Below the pieces are notes generated by a model. That model was not told the origin of the DNA and did not search any database. It saw nothing but the letters and a program-made list of their open reading frames with translations. A stretch of 54,710 bases of DNA, from assembly GCF_029960785.1 (NCBI RefSeq), contig NZ_JASBQE010000082.1:1-54710 (forward strand), written 5' to 3'. Source of the stretch: Polyangium sp. 15x6 (lineage in GTDB: Bacteria; Myxococcota_A; Polyangia; Polyangiales; Polyangiaceae). Made by a program: the position numbers and the translations under genes. Below, piece after piece: positions 18,701 to 26,570 of the stretch (its first letter is position 1; each line of letters starts with the position of its first letter).

Positions 18701-21678
18701 TCAAGGGGATCTACCTGGCCCACTCGAGGCCGATCGATGAAGCGTCCCCCGTCTACGAGCAAGGTATCGCAGCCGGCTTGAAGATCGGGTCCTTTCAAGG
18801 CACGAGCTGGGGGCTCTTGTCCGAATTGCTCTACTACCGGGTGTGGCGTGGTCTGCCGCTCGGTCAGGTCGACGCGCAGCAAAAGGCTCGCTGGGATCTG
18901 GTGCAGCGCGCAGGGGACGCGGTCGGGCGACACCACTTCGAGCTGGTCGCGTCCTTTTGCGAGGTGCTCATGTCTCCCGACGGAGCCAAGAACCTCCTGG
19001 AGGAAGAGCCATTGCCGCGAGGTTCGCGCTCTCTCCTGGCCGATGGGGACAGGTTCACCGGAGGGATCGCTCGTACCCTGGAAGGGTATCTGTTCTGTGC
19101 CGTCGGCAAATGGGAGCAGGCGCTGTCGAGCATGCGGGAGGCGGAGCAATTCCAGGCAGACATCCTCGGGATGCCGCCCGTGACGGACATCGCGCTCTTT
19201 CTCGCGCTCGCGGCCGCGAAATGCTGGCCCGACGCCGCCACGGACGAGCAGCAAGCGCGGCTCGGGCAGCACATCGAGCATGGCCTGACGCGATTGCGCT
19301 ACTACAGCGAAGGCTGCGAAGCGAACTTCCTCCACAAGCTGCGCCTCGTCGAGGCCGAATACGCCCGCGTCCTCGGCAAGACCGAGGAGGCGGCGGCCAA
19401 ATACGACGAGGCCATCGAGCTCAGCCGCGAGCACCGCTTCCTGCACATCGAGGCGCTGGCAGCCCAGCTCGCCGCCGAGTTTCGCCTCTCGTCGGGCAAG
19501 AGCCACGTCGGGGCGATGTACCTGCGCGAGGCGCGTGATGCCTACGCGCGCTGGGGCGCTTACGCCGTGGTCGCCCACCTGGGCGCGAGGTATCCCGCCT
19601 TGCTCAAGGTGAGCATGCACGAGCCTTCCGCCGAGCGCACGACCGTGACGGCGACGACCACGACCACGGTCGAATCCACGGGCGCGAATTTCGACGTGAA
19701 AACCGCGGTGCGCGCGGCGCAGGCGCTCTCGGGCGAGCTCGACCCGGGGCGCGTGGTGGGTCGGTTGATGGAGCTCACGCTGGAGAACGCGGGGGCGCAG
19801 CGCGGCGCCCTGGTGCTCAGCGAAGGGGAAGCGCTCTCCGTCGTCGCGCGGCTCTCGGTGGAAGGGAGCCGCATCGAGACGGGGCTGTCGGAGCCTCTCG
19901 GGCAGAGTCACGACGTGCCGGTGGCGGTGGTGAAATACGCGGCCCGCACGGGCGAGCCCGTGGTGACGGGCGACGCGAGGTCCGAGGCGCGCTTCGCCGG
20001 CGACCCGTACCTCACATCTCACGCGGTCCTTTCGCTGCTGGCGCTGCCGTTGACGCATCGGGGTCACGTGGTGGGCGTGCTGTACCTCGAGCACCGCGAC
20101 GTGCCGTCGGCGTTCCCTCCCGCGCGCGTGGAGCTCTTGTCGGTGCTCGCATCGCAGGCGGCGATCGCCGTCGAGAATGCCGTGCTGTACCGGGACTTGG
20201 AGGTCAAGATCCAGGAGCGCACGGCGCAGCTGCAGATCGCCAAGGAGGCGGCCGACCGCGCCAATCGAGCGAAGAGCGATTTCCTCTCGAGCATGAGCCA
20301 CGAGCTACGCACGCCGCTCAATGGCATCCTCGGTTACGCGCAATTCCTCATACGAGCGCCCGAGCTCTCGCCGAAGAGCCGCGAAGGCGTGCAGATCGTG
20401 AAGAAATCGGGCGAGCACCTGCTTTCGCTGCTCAACGACCTCCTCGACCTGGCGAAGATCGAGGCCGGCAAGATGGAGCTCGTCCCCCTGAAGTTCGACT
20501 TTCCCTCTTTCGTGCAGACCATCGTGGACCTCTGCCGTGTGCGCGCCGAACAGAGGGGAATCGTCTTCACCCACGAGGTGCGAGGCCCGGCGCTCGCCGC
20601 CGTGCACGCCGACGAAAAGCGCCTGACGCAGGTGCTCCTGAACCTGCTCGGCAATGCCATCAAGTTCACCGAGCGCGGCGCAGTCACCCTGCTCGTCGAC
20701 GTACTCACCGAGGGCGGAGGAGGTCGGCGCGAGGTGCGCTTCCGGATCGAGGACACGGGCCCCGGCATCGCCCCGGAGCACCTCGCGCGCATCTTCGAGC
20801 CCTTCGAGCAGGTGGGAGACCAGAAAGTGAAGAGCGAGGGGACCGGGCTCGGGCTCGCCATCACGAAGAGGCTCATCGAGCAGATGGGCGGGACCATTCA
20901 TGTCGAGAGCGAGCTCGGCAAAGGGAGCGCATTCACGGTGACGCTCACGCTGGCCGAGGCTCTGCCCTCCGCGGTCGCCGACGAAGCCCCGGGGTGGGAC
21001 ACGATCACCGGGTATCGCGGCGAGCGCCGAAAGATCCTCGTCGTCGACGACAACCCCGGCAACCGCGCATTGTTCTGCGATCTGCTGGTCCCCGTGGGCT
21101 TCGACGTCATCCAGGCCGACGGCGGCGAATCCGCGCTACGGCTGGCCCTTCAGCACAGGCCGGCGCTGATCCTGATGGACCTGGCCATGCCGGGCCTCGA
21201 CGGCTATGAGACCACGCGCCGCATGCGGCAGATGCCCGAGCTCGACGGGGTGGTGATCCTGGCCTCGTCGGCAAACGTCACCGCCGCCGAGCAGCCGAAG
21301 GGGGCTCATACCGGCTGGGACGACTTCTTGCCCAAGCCCGTGCAAGCGAGCCTTCTCTTCGACAAGATCGCGCGTTTCCTCGGCGTGGAATGGACGCACG
21401 AACCGGTGAAAGCCGCGGCCCCCACGGGGAAAGAGGAGGAAGGCGCGCTGGTGCCGCCCTCGGCCGAACAGCTATCGTTGCTATCGCGGCTGGTGGCATC
21501 GGGCCGTATCCGGAACGTGCTGGCGGAGGCAGAGCGAATGCAGCAAAACGAGCCTCGACTCGGCCCCTGGCTCAAGCAGTTCCAGACGCTGGCGCTGTCC
21601 TACCAGATACGGAAGCTGCAGGAGTTCGTCGATGAATATGCCGCGGGAGGCCAGGCAGCGGCGAACGAGGGCACCTGA
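15715..21678 (+). CDS. Giant Ser/Thr kinase - AAA ATPase - hybrid histidine kinase (paralog 1)
   Basis: 1,987-residue cytosolic signalling protein. Domains in order: eukaryotic-type kinase (about 8-275; Lys35, catalytic loop HKD 127-129 in place of HRD, DFG 148-150); AAA/NACHT-like ATPase with Walker A GGPSGIGKT near 330 and MFLDDMQWAD as Walker B near 460; a long helical/TPR-like region (about 600-1310); GAF (about 1340-1500; GVLYLEHRDV, AAIAVENAVLY); HisKA ([18 protein letters not shown] near 1525); HATPase_c ([29 protein letters not shown]); receiver (KILVVDDNPGNRA near 1772, phospho-Asp in LILMDLAMPGLDG); and a short helical tail. GAGGGA precedes the ATG. Such kinases integrate stress or metabolic input; no partner is encoded beside it. 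A near-identical paralog lies at 45600-51560. Confidence 0.95.
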   Translation: MDLRDYTLGEVVYDGSETRVWRALHVPSGAHVAIKSPVAAVPSPRVLGRLIHEHQALMQLAEVPGVARARALVQQGGTAALVLEDPGLDSLDRLLAKQGRLPIGAALRIGRLLSRVLEGVHAAGVMHKDIKPQNVLVDEACERVTLLDFGIASLLSQEATEASIPEALEGTLVYISPEQTGRTARALDTRTDLYSLGVTLFEVMSGRLPFTERDPLSLVHAHLAKDPPPLDSVAPDVPRAVAAIVAKLLAKDPERRYQTARGLTEDLEEALRQWDERGTVEPFALGRKDFSRKLRIPQTLVGRERDVERVGESFTRAAQGTTELLLVGGPSGIGKTALVRTVYRDIAQAGRGLLIAGKHDQLARSTPFAALSQAFGALMRQWLSSSEAVLEAWQERIRREVGDNARLIADVVPELDLVMGKLPPVPPVEGEQMLNRQKLTWLNFVRAVTAPNPPLVMFLDDMQWADSATLIILQTLLTDVERKSLLVIAAYRDNETPPEHPLWKLVEAVEKSEAKVSRMTVGPLSGEQVQKWLARTLESEPARVLPLSRVLSQKTRGNPFFLEQLLLSLHRQKQVVRDPESGAWRWEQSSLERAGVTDNVVALLTAKVREMPEPTQKLLGLAACAGHTFHLQDLERLSGWERAPVTGALWPALDAELVVPVDGAYRPAQALGGIGEVSLDAAYRFLHDRVQQASYERISPEQRVLAHLEIGRRLRARYRAEGGTAQQFLELVRHLNLGSARVESVEERKELARLNLEAARTAKAASSYRLMANLLDNAQALLGERAWEEQHELSVEIGLTRLEAAYLLREFDDVEARALALLDRSLPEVAWLSAQEIRTRCCVATGQYARGIGLGIAALAKRGITFPDTDDACQVALLQESTELDQWLERNPDGFDRMQVDPSLEHRLIDALMTQAQLCTIYGGRPMLYSLIIARIVSEAIRRDALTPAATFMICSFANVWSVATGMYRRVMRWLTPGVRAAERVGSPMLPECIALKGIYLAHSRPIDEASPVYEQGIAAGLKIGSFQGTSWGLLSELLYYRVWRGLPLGQVDAQQKARWDLVQRAGDAVGRHHFELVASFCEVLMSPDGAKNLLEEEPLPRGSRSLLADGDRFTGGIARTLEGYLFCAVGKWEQALSSMREAEQFQADILGMPPVTDIALFLALAAAKCWPDAATDEQQARLGQHIEHGLTRLRYYSEGCEANFLHKLRLVEAEYARVLGKTEEAAAKYDEAIELSREHRFLHIEALAAQLAAEFRLSSGKSHVGAMYLREARDAYARWGAYAVVAHLGARYPALLKVSMHEPSAERTTVTATTTTTVESTGANFDVKTAVRAAQALSGELDPGRVVGRLMELTLENAGAQRGALVLSEGEALSVVARLSVEGSRIETGLSEPLGQSHDVPVAVVKYAARTGEPVVTGDARSEARFAGDPYLTSHAVLSLLALPLTHRGHVVGVLYLEHRDVPSAFPPARVELLSVLASQAAIAVENAVLYRDLEVKIQERTAQLQIAKEAADRANRAKSDFLSSMSHELRTPLNGILGYAQFLIRAPELSPKSREGVQIVKKSGEHLLSLLNDLLDLAKIEAGKMELVPLKFDFPSFVQTIVDLCRVRAEQRGIVFTHEVRGPALAAVHADEKRLTQVLLNLLGNAIKFTERGAVTLLVDVLTEGGGGRREVRFRIEDTGPGIAPEHLARIFEPFEQVGDQKVKSEGTGLGLAITKRLIEQMGGTIHVESELGKGSAFTVTLTLAEALPSAVADEAPGWDTITGYRGERRKILVVDDNPGNRALFCDLLVPVGFDVIQADGGESALRLALQHRPALILMDLAMPGLDGYETTRRMRQMPELDGVVILASSANVTAAEQPKGAHTGWDDFLPKPVQASLLFDKIARFLGVEWTHEPVKAAAPTGKEEEGALVPPSAEQLSLLSRLVASGRIRNVLAEAERMQQNEPRLGPWLKQFQTLALSYQIRKLQEFVDEYAAGGQAAANEGT

Positions 21679-21681
21679 CGA

Positions 21682-22000
21682 GGCGGCGTTTCGCTGGGGC
21701 TTTGCCCCAGGCCCCACCAGGGGCTATCCGCCCCTGGACCCGGACCAGCGCAAGCGCTGGACCCGGGGTCGATGAACTGCGCGATGCGCAGTTCATCGAA
21801 CAGGCCGAGGCAAGACCGGCGACGACCCTGCCAATGAAGACCGTCGTGACTGGCAACGCTGCCCCTGGTCTTGCCACCGGCCTGTGGGAAGAACTGCGCA
21901 TCGCGCAGTTCTTCCCCCTGAGGTCCAGGGCTTGCCCTGGTTCGGGTCGAGGGGCGAACAGCCCCCGCGGGGTCCGGGGCAGAGCCCCGGCGCGGCGGCC
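21682..22000. repeat. Composite palindromic repeat, full copy (copy 3)
   Basis: Complete element filling the gap between the tails of two convergent kinase genes, starting only a few bases after the stop at 21678 and ending nine bases before the stop at 22009. Same plan as the copy at 7157: outer GGGGC..GCCCC hairpins, CCAGCGCAAGCGCTGG on the left, CCAGGGC..GCCCTGG on the right, and inner GAACTGCGCGATGCGCAGTTC and GAACTGCGCATCGCGCAGTTC hairpins about 110 bp apart. Confidence 0.88.
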
Positions 22001-22008
22001 CGTCGTTG

Positions 22009-24237
22009 CTACACGGACCGAGCGCGGCCGTCTGGGCTCACCTCGCTCCCACCATGGTTTCGCCCGGCCAAACTCGCCACGTGCGCCACGAGCTCCGACG
22101 GCTTCACGGGCTTCGCCAGATGCATCTGGTATCCGGCCAGAAGCGCCCGCGTGCGGTCCTCGGCGCGCGCAAATGCGGTCAACGCCAGCGCGGGTACCCT
22201 CCCCCCACGCTCCTGCGGCAACTGCCGTACCTTCTGGATCAGCTCGTACCCGCCCTCCTGCGGCATCCCGATGTCGCTCACCAGGACCGTCGGCTGGTCT
22301 CGAGCCAGCTCCGCCAGAGCCTCCACGACCGAACCCGCCGTCCGCACCTCTGCGTGGCACTCCACCAGGATCCGCAGGAGCAGCTCCCGCGTATCCGGCT
22401 CGTCGTCCACCACCAGCACCCGCACCCCCGTCAAATTCAAGAGCCCACCGCCGCGGTGCCAGGATGGCCGGCGCTGCGGAATCGGGGACGGCCGTTCTCC
22501 GGCCAAAACGTCGACATGCTTGGCCCCGAGCGGCAGCTTCACCGTGAAGCTCGCTCCCTGGTCCTTCCCTGCGCTCTGCGCCTCCACCGTCCCCCCGTGC
22601 AGCTCGACCAGGTGATGCACGATCGAAAGACCCAGACCCAGCCCGCCGTGCTCGCGCGTGGTCGAAGCGTCTGCTTGCCGGAATTGCTCGAATACGTACG
22701 GCAAAAACCCCGGATCGATACCGATCCCCGTATCGGTCACCGCGAGATGCGCAAACGCCCCCTCGCGACGCAGCGATACCTTGACCTGCCCGCCCTTCGG
22801 CGTGAACTTCATCGAATTGCTGAGAAGGTTCCACACGATCTGCTGGAGACGATTCGGGTCCCCGAGGACCTGCTCTCCGGCCGTCGCGATGCTGAGCTCC
22901 AGGCGGATCCCTTTCGTCTTCGCCGCCGGCTCCGCCGATTCCAGCATCGTTTCGAGCATCTCGGCCAGATCGACCGCCTCCATTTCGAGGCTCAGCCGCC
23001 CGCTGATGATACGCGACATGTCCAGGAGGTCGTCGATGAGCTTGGCTTGCGTCCGCGCGTTCCGCTCGATCGTCCCGAGCCCTCGGCGCAGGAACTCGTC
23101 CGACGGACCGCGGGTGAGGAGCAACTGGGACCAGCCGAGGATCGCGGTGAGCGGCGTCCGCAGCTCGTGGCTCAAGAGCGCCAGGAACTCGTCCTTCAGC
23201 CGCCCGGTACGCTCGAGCTCCGCCCGCGCCGCCTGTTCGCGGGAGAGCAGCCTCTCCCGCTCCGCCTCCGCCCGCGTTCGCTCGCTGATGTCCGTGGAAA
23301 CCCCGCAAACCGCATACGCCCGGCCCGACTCGTCGAAGAGCGGGCACTTGATCGAGATGTACGTGTGGAGCCCATCGTCCTGGGGTACGGTCTCTTCCTT
23401 CTCCAGCGGCCTCCCGGCCGCCGCCACCTGCAGATCGAAAGCACGAAATGCGTCGGCATGCTCCACGGAGAACAAGTCATAGTCGGTCTTGCCCATGAGC
23501 GACCGCGCGGTCACATGAAATAACTCCTCGAAGCGGTGGTTGACCATCAAATAGCGGCCTTCGAGGTCCTTGACGTAGATGACCGTGGTGGAGTTGTCGG
23601 CGATGGCCTGAAGCAGATGCCGGCTCTCGCGCAAAGCATCTTCCGCGCGCCGGCGCTCGGCGTTCTCCGCTTTGAGCGCGGCGTTCGAGCTCGCCAGCTC
23701 GGCCGTGCGCTCTCGCACCCGTTGTTCCAGGTCCTGATGGGCACGCTGTAGCTGCGCGTTCTTCGCTTCCAGCTCCTTTTGCACCTCGCGCAAGCTCAGA
23801 TGCGTCTTGATCCGCGCGAGCACCTCGTCGATCTCGAATGGTTTGGTGATGTAATCGACGCCCCCCGCCTCGAACCCCACGAGCTTGTTCGCCGCTTCTC
23901 CGAGGCAGGTCATGAATATCACCGGGATGTCTCGGGTGCTCTCGGCCGCTTTCAGGCGCCGGCAAGTCTCGAAGCCGTCGATCCCAGGCATCACCACGTC
24001 GAGCAGGATCAGGTCGGGTTTCATGAGGCTCGCCCGCTTCAAGGCGTCTTCCGCGTCCTGAGCGACGAGCGCCTGATGCCCTGCGGATTCCAGATGATCC
24101 ACGAGCACGGCCAGGTTGATGGGCATGTCATCCACGATGAGGATCGTGCCCTCACGAGCACCGGGCGCCGGAGCTCTGCTCATGATCGCCGACCGCCCCA
24201 GGCGCGCCGCGTACCGAGACCCGGCGTCACCTTCCAC
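22009..24237 (-). CDS. Hybrid histidine kinase, receiver-PAS-HisKA-HATPase-receiver
   Basis: 742 residues, no membrane segment. An N-terminal receiver (about 25-145; phospho-Asp in LILLDVVMPGIDG) is followed by a coiled coil (about 150-210), a PAS domain (about 215-330; DNSTTVIYVKDLEGRYLMVN), HisKA ([20 protein letters not shown] near 365), HATPase_c (LLSNSMKFTP, TDTGIGIDP, GGLGLGLSIV) and a C-terminal receiver (VRVLVVDDEPDTRE; phospho-Asp in VLVSDIGMPQEGG). The architecture suggests a phosphorelay node reading an internal signal. GTG at 24237 is chosen because AGGAG lies six bases before it; an in-frame ATG at 24183 is the alternative. It faces the giant kinase tail to tail. Confidence 0.93.
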   Translation of the reverse strand: MEGDAGSRYAARLGRSAIMSRAPAPGAREGTILIVDDMPINLAVLVDHLESAGHQALVAQDAEDALKRASLMKPDLILLDVVMPGIDGFETCRRLKAAESTRDIPVIFMTCLGEAANKLVGFEAGGVDYITKPFEIDEVLARIKTHLSLREVQKELEAKNAQLQRAHQDLEQRVRERTAELASSNAALKAENAERRRAEDALRESRHLLQAIADNSTTVIYVKDLEGRYLMVNHRFEELFHVTARSLMGKTDYDLFSVEHADAFRAFDLQVAAAGRPLEKEETVPQDDGLHTYISIKCPLFDESGRAYAVCGVSTDISERTRAEAERERLLSREQAARAELERTGRLKDEFLALLSHELRTPLTAILGWSQLLLTRGPSDEFLRRGLGTIERNARTQAKLIDDLLDMSRIISGRLSLEMEAVDLAEMLETMLESAEPAAKTKGIRLELSIATAGEQVLGDPNRLQQIVWNLLSNSMKFTPKGGQVKVSLRREGAFAHLAVTDTGIGIDPGFLPYVFEQFRQADASTTREHGGLGLGLSIVHHLVELHGGTVEAQSAGKDQGASFTVKLPLGAKHVDVLAGERPSPIPQRRPSWHRGGGLLNLTGVRVLVVDDEPDTRELLLRILVECHAEVRTAGSVVEALAELARDQPTVLVSDIGMPQEGGYELIQKVRQLPQERGGRVPALALTAFARAEDRTRALLAGYQMHLAKPVKPSELVAHVASLAGRNHGGSEVSPDGRARSV

Positions 24238-24539
24238 GCGAACTCCTGGGCCAGCCGGCCCGAAAAAGGTAAGCGCCGCCCGTTCGGCTCACCGAGGTGG
24301 AAGCCGGCGGATGTCCCGCGTGTCAAAAGCCGAGGCTCGCTCGTACGCAACATCCGCTGCCTCTGCTGCGCCCGGGAGTCCATTTAGCGAACCTCGCTAT
24401 CCAACTGCTCGATCCTGGGACCTTCGCAAGGCGGCGTCAATTCCAAACTGTGGTCCCCTCGTGGGAGGAGCGCTCGTCTGGCCGGGCGCATGTCTGTCTC
24501 GACCTACGGCCGTGCTCCCGCGTCTGTCGAGCCGAACGA
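24238..24539. other. Intergenic region, no gene seen
   Basis: About 300 bp upstream of the hybrid kinase. I see no protein-like frame or RNA gene; it presumably holds that gene's promoter and leads into the repeat-protein remnant that follows. Confidence 0.5.
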
Positions 24540-24656
24540 GGACGGCTGCGCTCGACATGGACAGGGACGGCCTCCTGGACGACGAGGGCAAGGGCCCGAG
24601 CAGCCCTGGAACCTCGACGGCTTCGAGGGCGCCGATGGTTGTCCGGACAAGGGGAG
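24540..24656 (+). pseudogene. Remnant of a thrombospondin type 3 / OmpA-like repeat protein
   Basis: Conceptual translation across several frames gives NEDGC, ALDMDRDGLLDDEGKGP and then NLDGFEGADGCPDKG. These are the Asp-rich calcium-binding type 3 repeats found before the OmpA domain in many myxobacterial outer-membrane proteins (consensus DxDxDGxxDxxDxCP ... DxDGFEDxDGCPD). At least two frame changes and the lack of a start show it is a dead fragment of about 115 bp. Confidence 0.55.
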
Positions 24657-24792
24657 ATGACCCGCAGGTATGCGCGTCAAGATTTGGCAAGACCAACGTA
24701 CGCGTGGTCCGCTCCACATCGCCGCGCGAGGATCCAGCGCGCGCGGGGAGCGTGCCGCAGGGGGCCCGACGGTGTCCCAGAACGTGGGGAGA

Positions 24793-25695
24793 TCACAACG
24801 CGCCGACGGTGCAGAGCCCCTCGCCGTTGAGGTGGCCCATCGACGCCGACGACGCGAGCATGAAGGACAGGAGGTCCTGCGAGGCGAGCGGCACGCTCCC
24901 GGGGTTGTAGACGACCGGCATTCCCTCGGCGTCCACGAGCGTCATCCCGTCGAGCCCCTTCAGGTCCGATAACGTCTGCGTCGCGAGATCCTCGAGCGAT
25001 ATTTCCTTGTCGGCTCCGGCGGCCGCCGCGAGCGCGTCGAAACGAAGCGACGCCTCCTCGGAGCCGAGCGTATCCCAGAAGAGATGGTCGAGATGAATCG
25101 TGATCTCCGCCTCTGTCGTCGTGTTGCCCCGGATCACCACCCCGTCCGTCCCGTCGAGCCCATTCGTGCAGCTCGTATTCCGGGTCGGGTTCGAGAGGCC
25201 CCAGGCGAACGTGTAGGTATCGCCGGCTTTCGTGGCCGTCCCCTCCATCCAATAATTGAATGTTCCGTCGATCATGGCCTGCACGTCGGCCTGGGTGACG
25301 CCGCCGAGCGCCACGGCGCTCGCATCGGGCGCGGCGATCTCGTACCCGAACCGATCCCAGCGCCTCGCCTCGAGCCCCTCGAACACCGGCAAGGACGCGT
25401 CTCCGGTGTGCAGATCGGCCACCCACCACCCCTTCGATTCGATCGCCACCGCGCCGTCCGCGCCGCGCACGTCGAGCGCGCCGAACGAAACGAGCACCTT
25501 CGCGAACTGCACGGTCCAGCCATCCGCGAAGGCAATGGCCTCCCCCTCCTCCTCGACGGGGAACCCCGTCTTCGCCGCATCCTCGCCCGTGATCCGGACG
25601 GCCAGCGCGCCCGCGCCGCTCGAGGCGTCCTCCCCGCCGCAGCCGGCTGCCATCGCAGAAAGAAAAGAAAGGACGAAGCCCACCATCGTTTTCAT
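24793..25695 (-). CDS. Lipoprotein with HLDHLFWD motif, metal-locus
   Basis: 300 residues, MKTMVGFVLSFLSAMAAGCGGED, lipobox AAGC; GGAGGG seven bases before the ATG. The N-terminal domain carries DGWTVQFAKVLVSFGALDV, matching in pattern TGWRVELGEATVAIGPVYV of the next lipoprotein upstream, so the two appear related. Further on a hydrophobic-acidic motif ITIHLDHLFWDTL (His-x-Asp-His) could bind metal. It is the third gene of the TonB-receptor operon, separated by 44 bp from the second. Probably a periplasmic or surface metal-binding partner of the receptor; inferred from context, no named family assigned. Confidence 0.75.
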   Translation of the reverse strand: MKTMVGFVLSFLSAMAAGCGGEDASSGAGALAVRITGEDAAKTGFPVEEEGEAIAFADGWTVQFAKVLVSFGALDVRGADGAVAIESKGWWVADLHTGDASLPVFEGLEARRWDRFGYEIAAPDASAVALGGVTQADVQAMIDGTFNYWMEGTATKAGDTYTFAWGLSNPTRNTSCTNGLDGTDGVVIRGNTTTEAEITIHLDHLFWDTLGSEEASLRFDALAAAAGADKEISLEDLATQTLSDLKGLDGMTLVDAEGMPVVYNPGSVPLASQDLLSFMLASSASMGHLNGEGLCTVGAL

Positions 25696-25739
25696 CGTAT
25701 ACCCTCCGATACGACGCGCCGAGGGGCGGCGGATCCGCC

Positions 25740-26570
25740 TCACCGCGCGTCGCGCGTCTCCGCCGAGAATGCGGAAAAACCCCGGGCGCCCAGAAACCAG
25801 GCCGTTCGCACCTGGCTCTCGGGCGTGATCACGAACCGCCCCGCCGCGTTTTTCTCCGTCAGCCGGTCGAAATGGGCGCCGTCGAACCAGGCACTCGGGT
25901 GGATCACGATCCCCACCACGATCCCGTCGCCGAGCGACACGTCGAGGGGGACGCCGTCGACGCTGCGCTTCGTGCCCTCCTCTTCGATATCGAGCCCACC
26001 CTCGAAAGGGACGACCAGCCCGTCCTTCTCCGCCACCCCGACCACGTATGCGTGGTGGCCGCGCAAGGCACCGCCGTCGCCTCCGATCGACGCGCGCGGC
26101 GGATCGAGCCGGATCGACAGGGAACGCGCGCGCCCCTCCGTCCCCGGCACGGGGCCGATGTACACGCCGCCGGGATCGAGCACGTCGAAGGCGAGCTGAC
26201 CCAGCCATTCCCCTTTGACCTCGCCGCCGTCGAAATGCTGGTCCCCTGCGTGGGCATGCGCGTCGGAGACAAGCACGTCCCACAGCATGTCGGACAAACC
26301 TTTGCCCCTCGGCGCGCCGAGACCCGCGAGCGGCGGCGGATTCTCGTGAACGTACACGGGCCCGATCGCCACCGTGGCCTCCCCGAGCTCGACCCTCCAG
26401 CCGGTGCTCGTCTCGAACGAGCCGGGTGGGAGCCCCGGCCTCCACGCCGTGCCAAACCGCATCTCGAATTCGATCGCGCGCCCGCCGGTTCCGCTTGGCA
26501 GGTCACAGCCGGCGGAGCCGAGGCTCCCCAAGGCGAGCAGCGCGAACGCGAAACGTGCGTCGAGATTCAT
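25740..26570 (-). CDS. Lipoprotein with His-rich loop, receptor partner
   Basis: 276 residues, MNLDARFAFALLALGSLGSAGCDLP, lipobox GSAGC. A beta-rich domain contains STGWRVELGEATVAIGPVYVHE, related to the following lipoprotein, and then a striking loop SDAHAHAGDQHFDGGEVKGEW with four His and acidic residues, a good candidate metal site. Its start overlaps the stop of the TonB receptor gene by four bases (ATGA), so the two products are made together and likely work together at the outer membrane. Function inferred as metal capture or delivery to the receptor. Confidence 0.78.
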   Translation of the reverse strand: MNLDARFAFALLALGSLGSAGCDLPSGTGGRAIEFEMRFGTAWRPGLPPGSFETSTGWRVELGEATVAIGPVYVHENPPPLAGLGAPRGKGLSDMLWDVLVSDAHAHAGDQHFDGGEVKGEWLGQLAFDVLDPGGVYIGPVPGTEGRARSLSIRLDPPRASIGGDGGALRGHHAYVVGVAEKDGLVVPFEGGLDIEEEGTKRSVDGVPLDVSLGDGIVVGIVIHPSAWFDGAHFDRLTEKNAAGRFVITPESQVRTAWFLGARGFSAFSAETRDAR

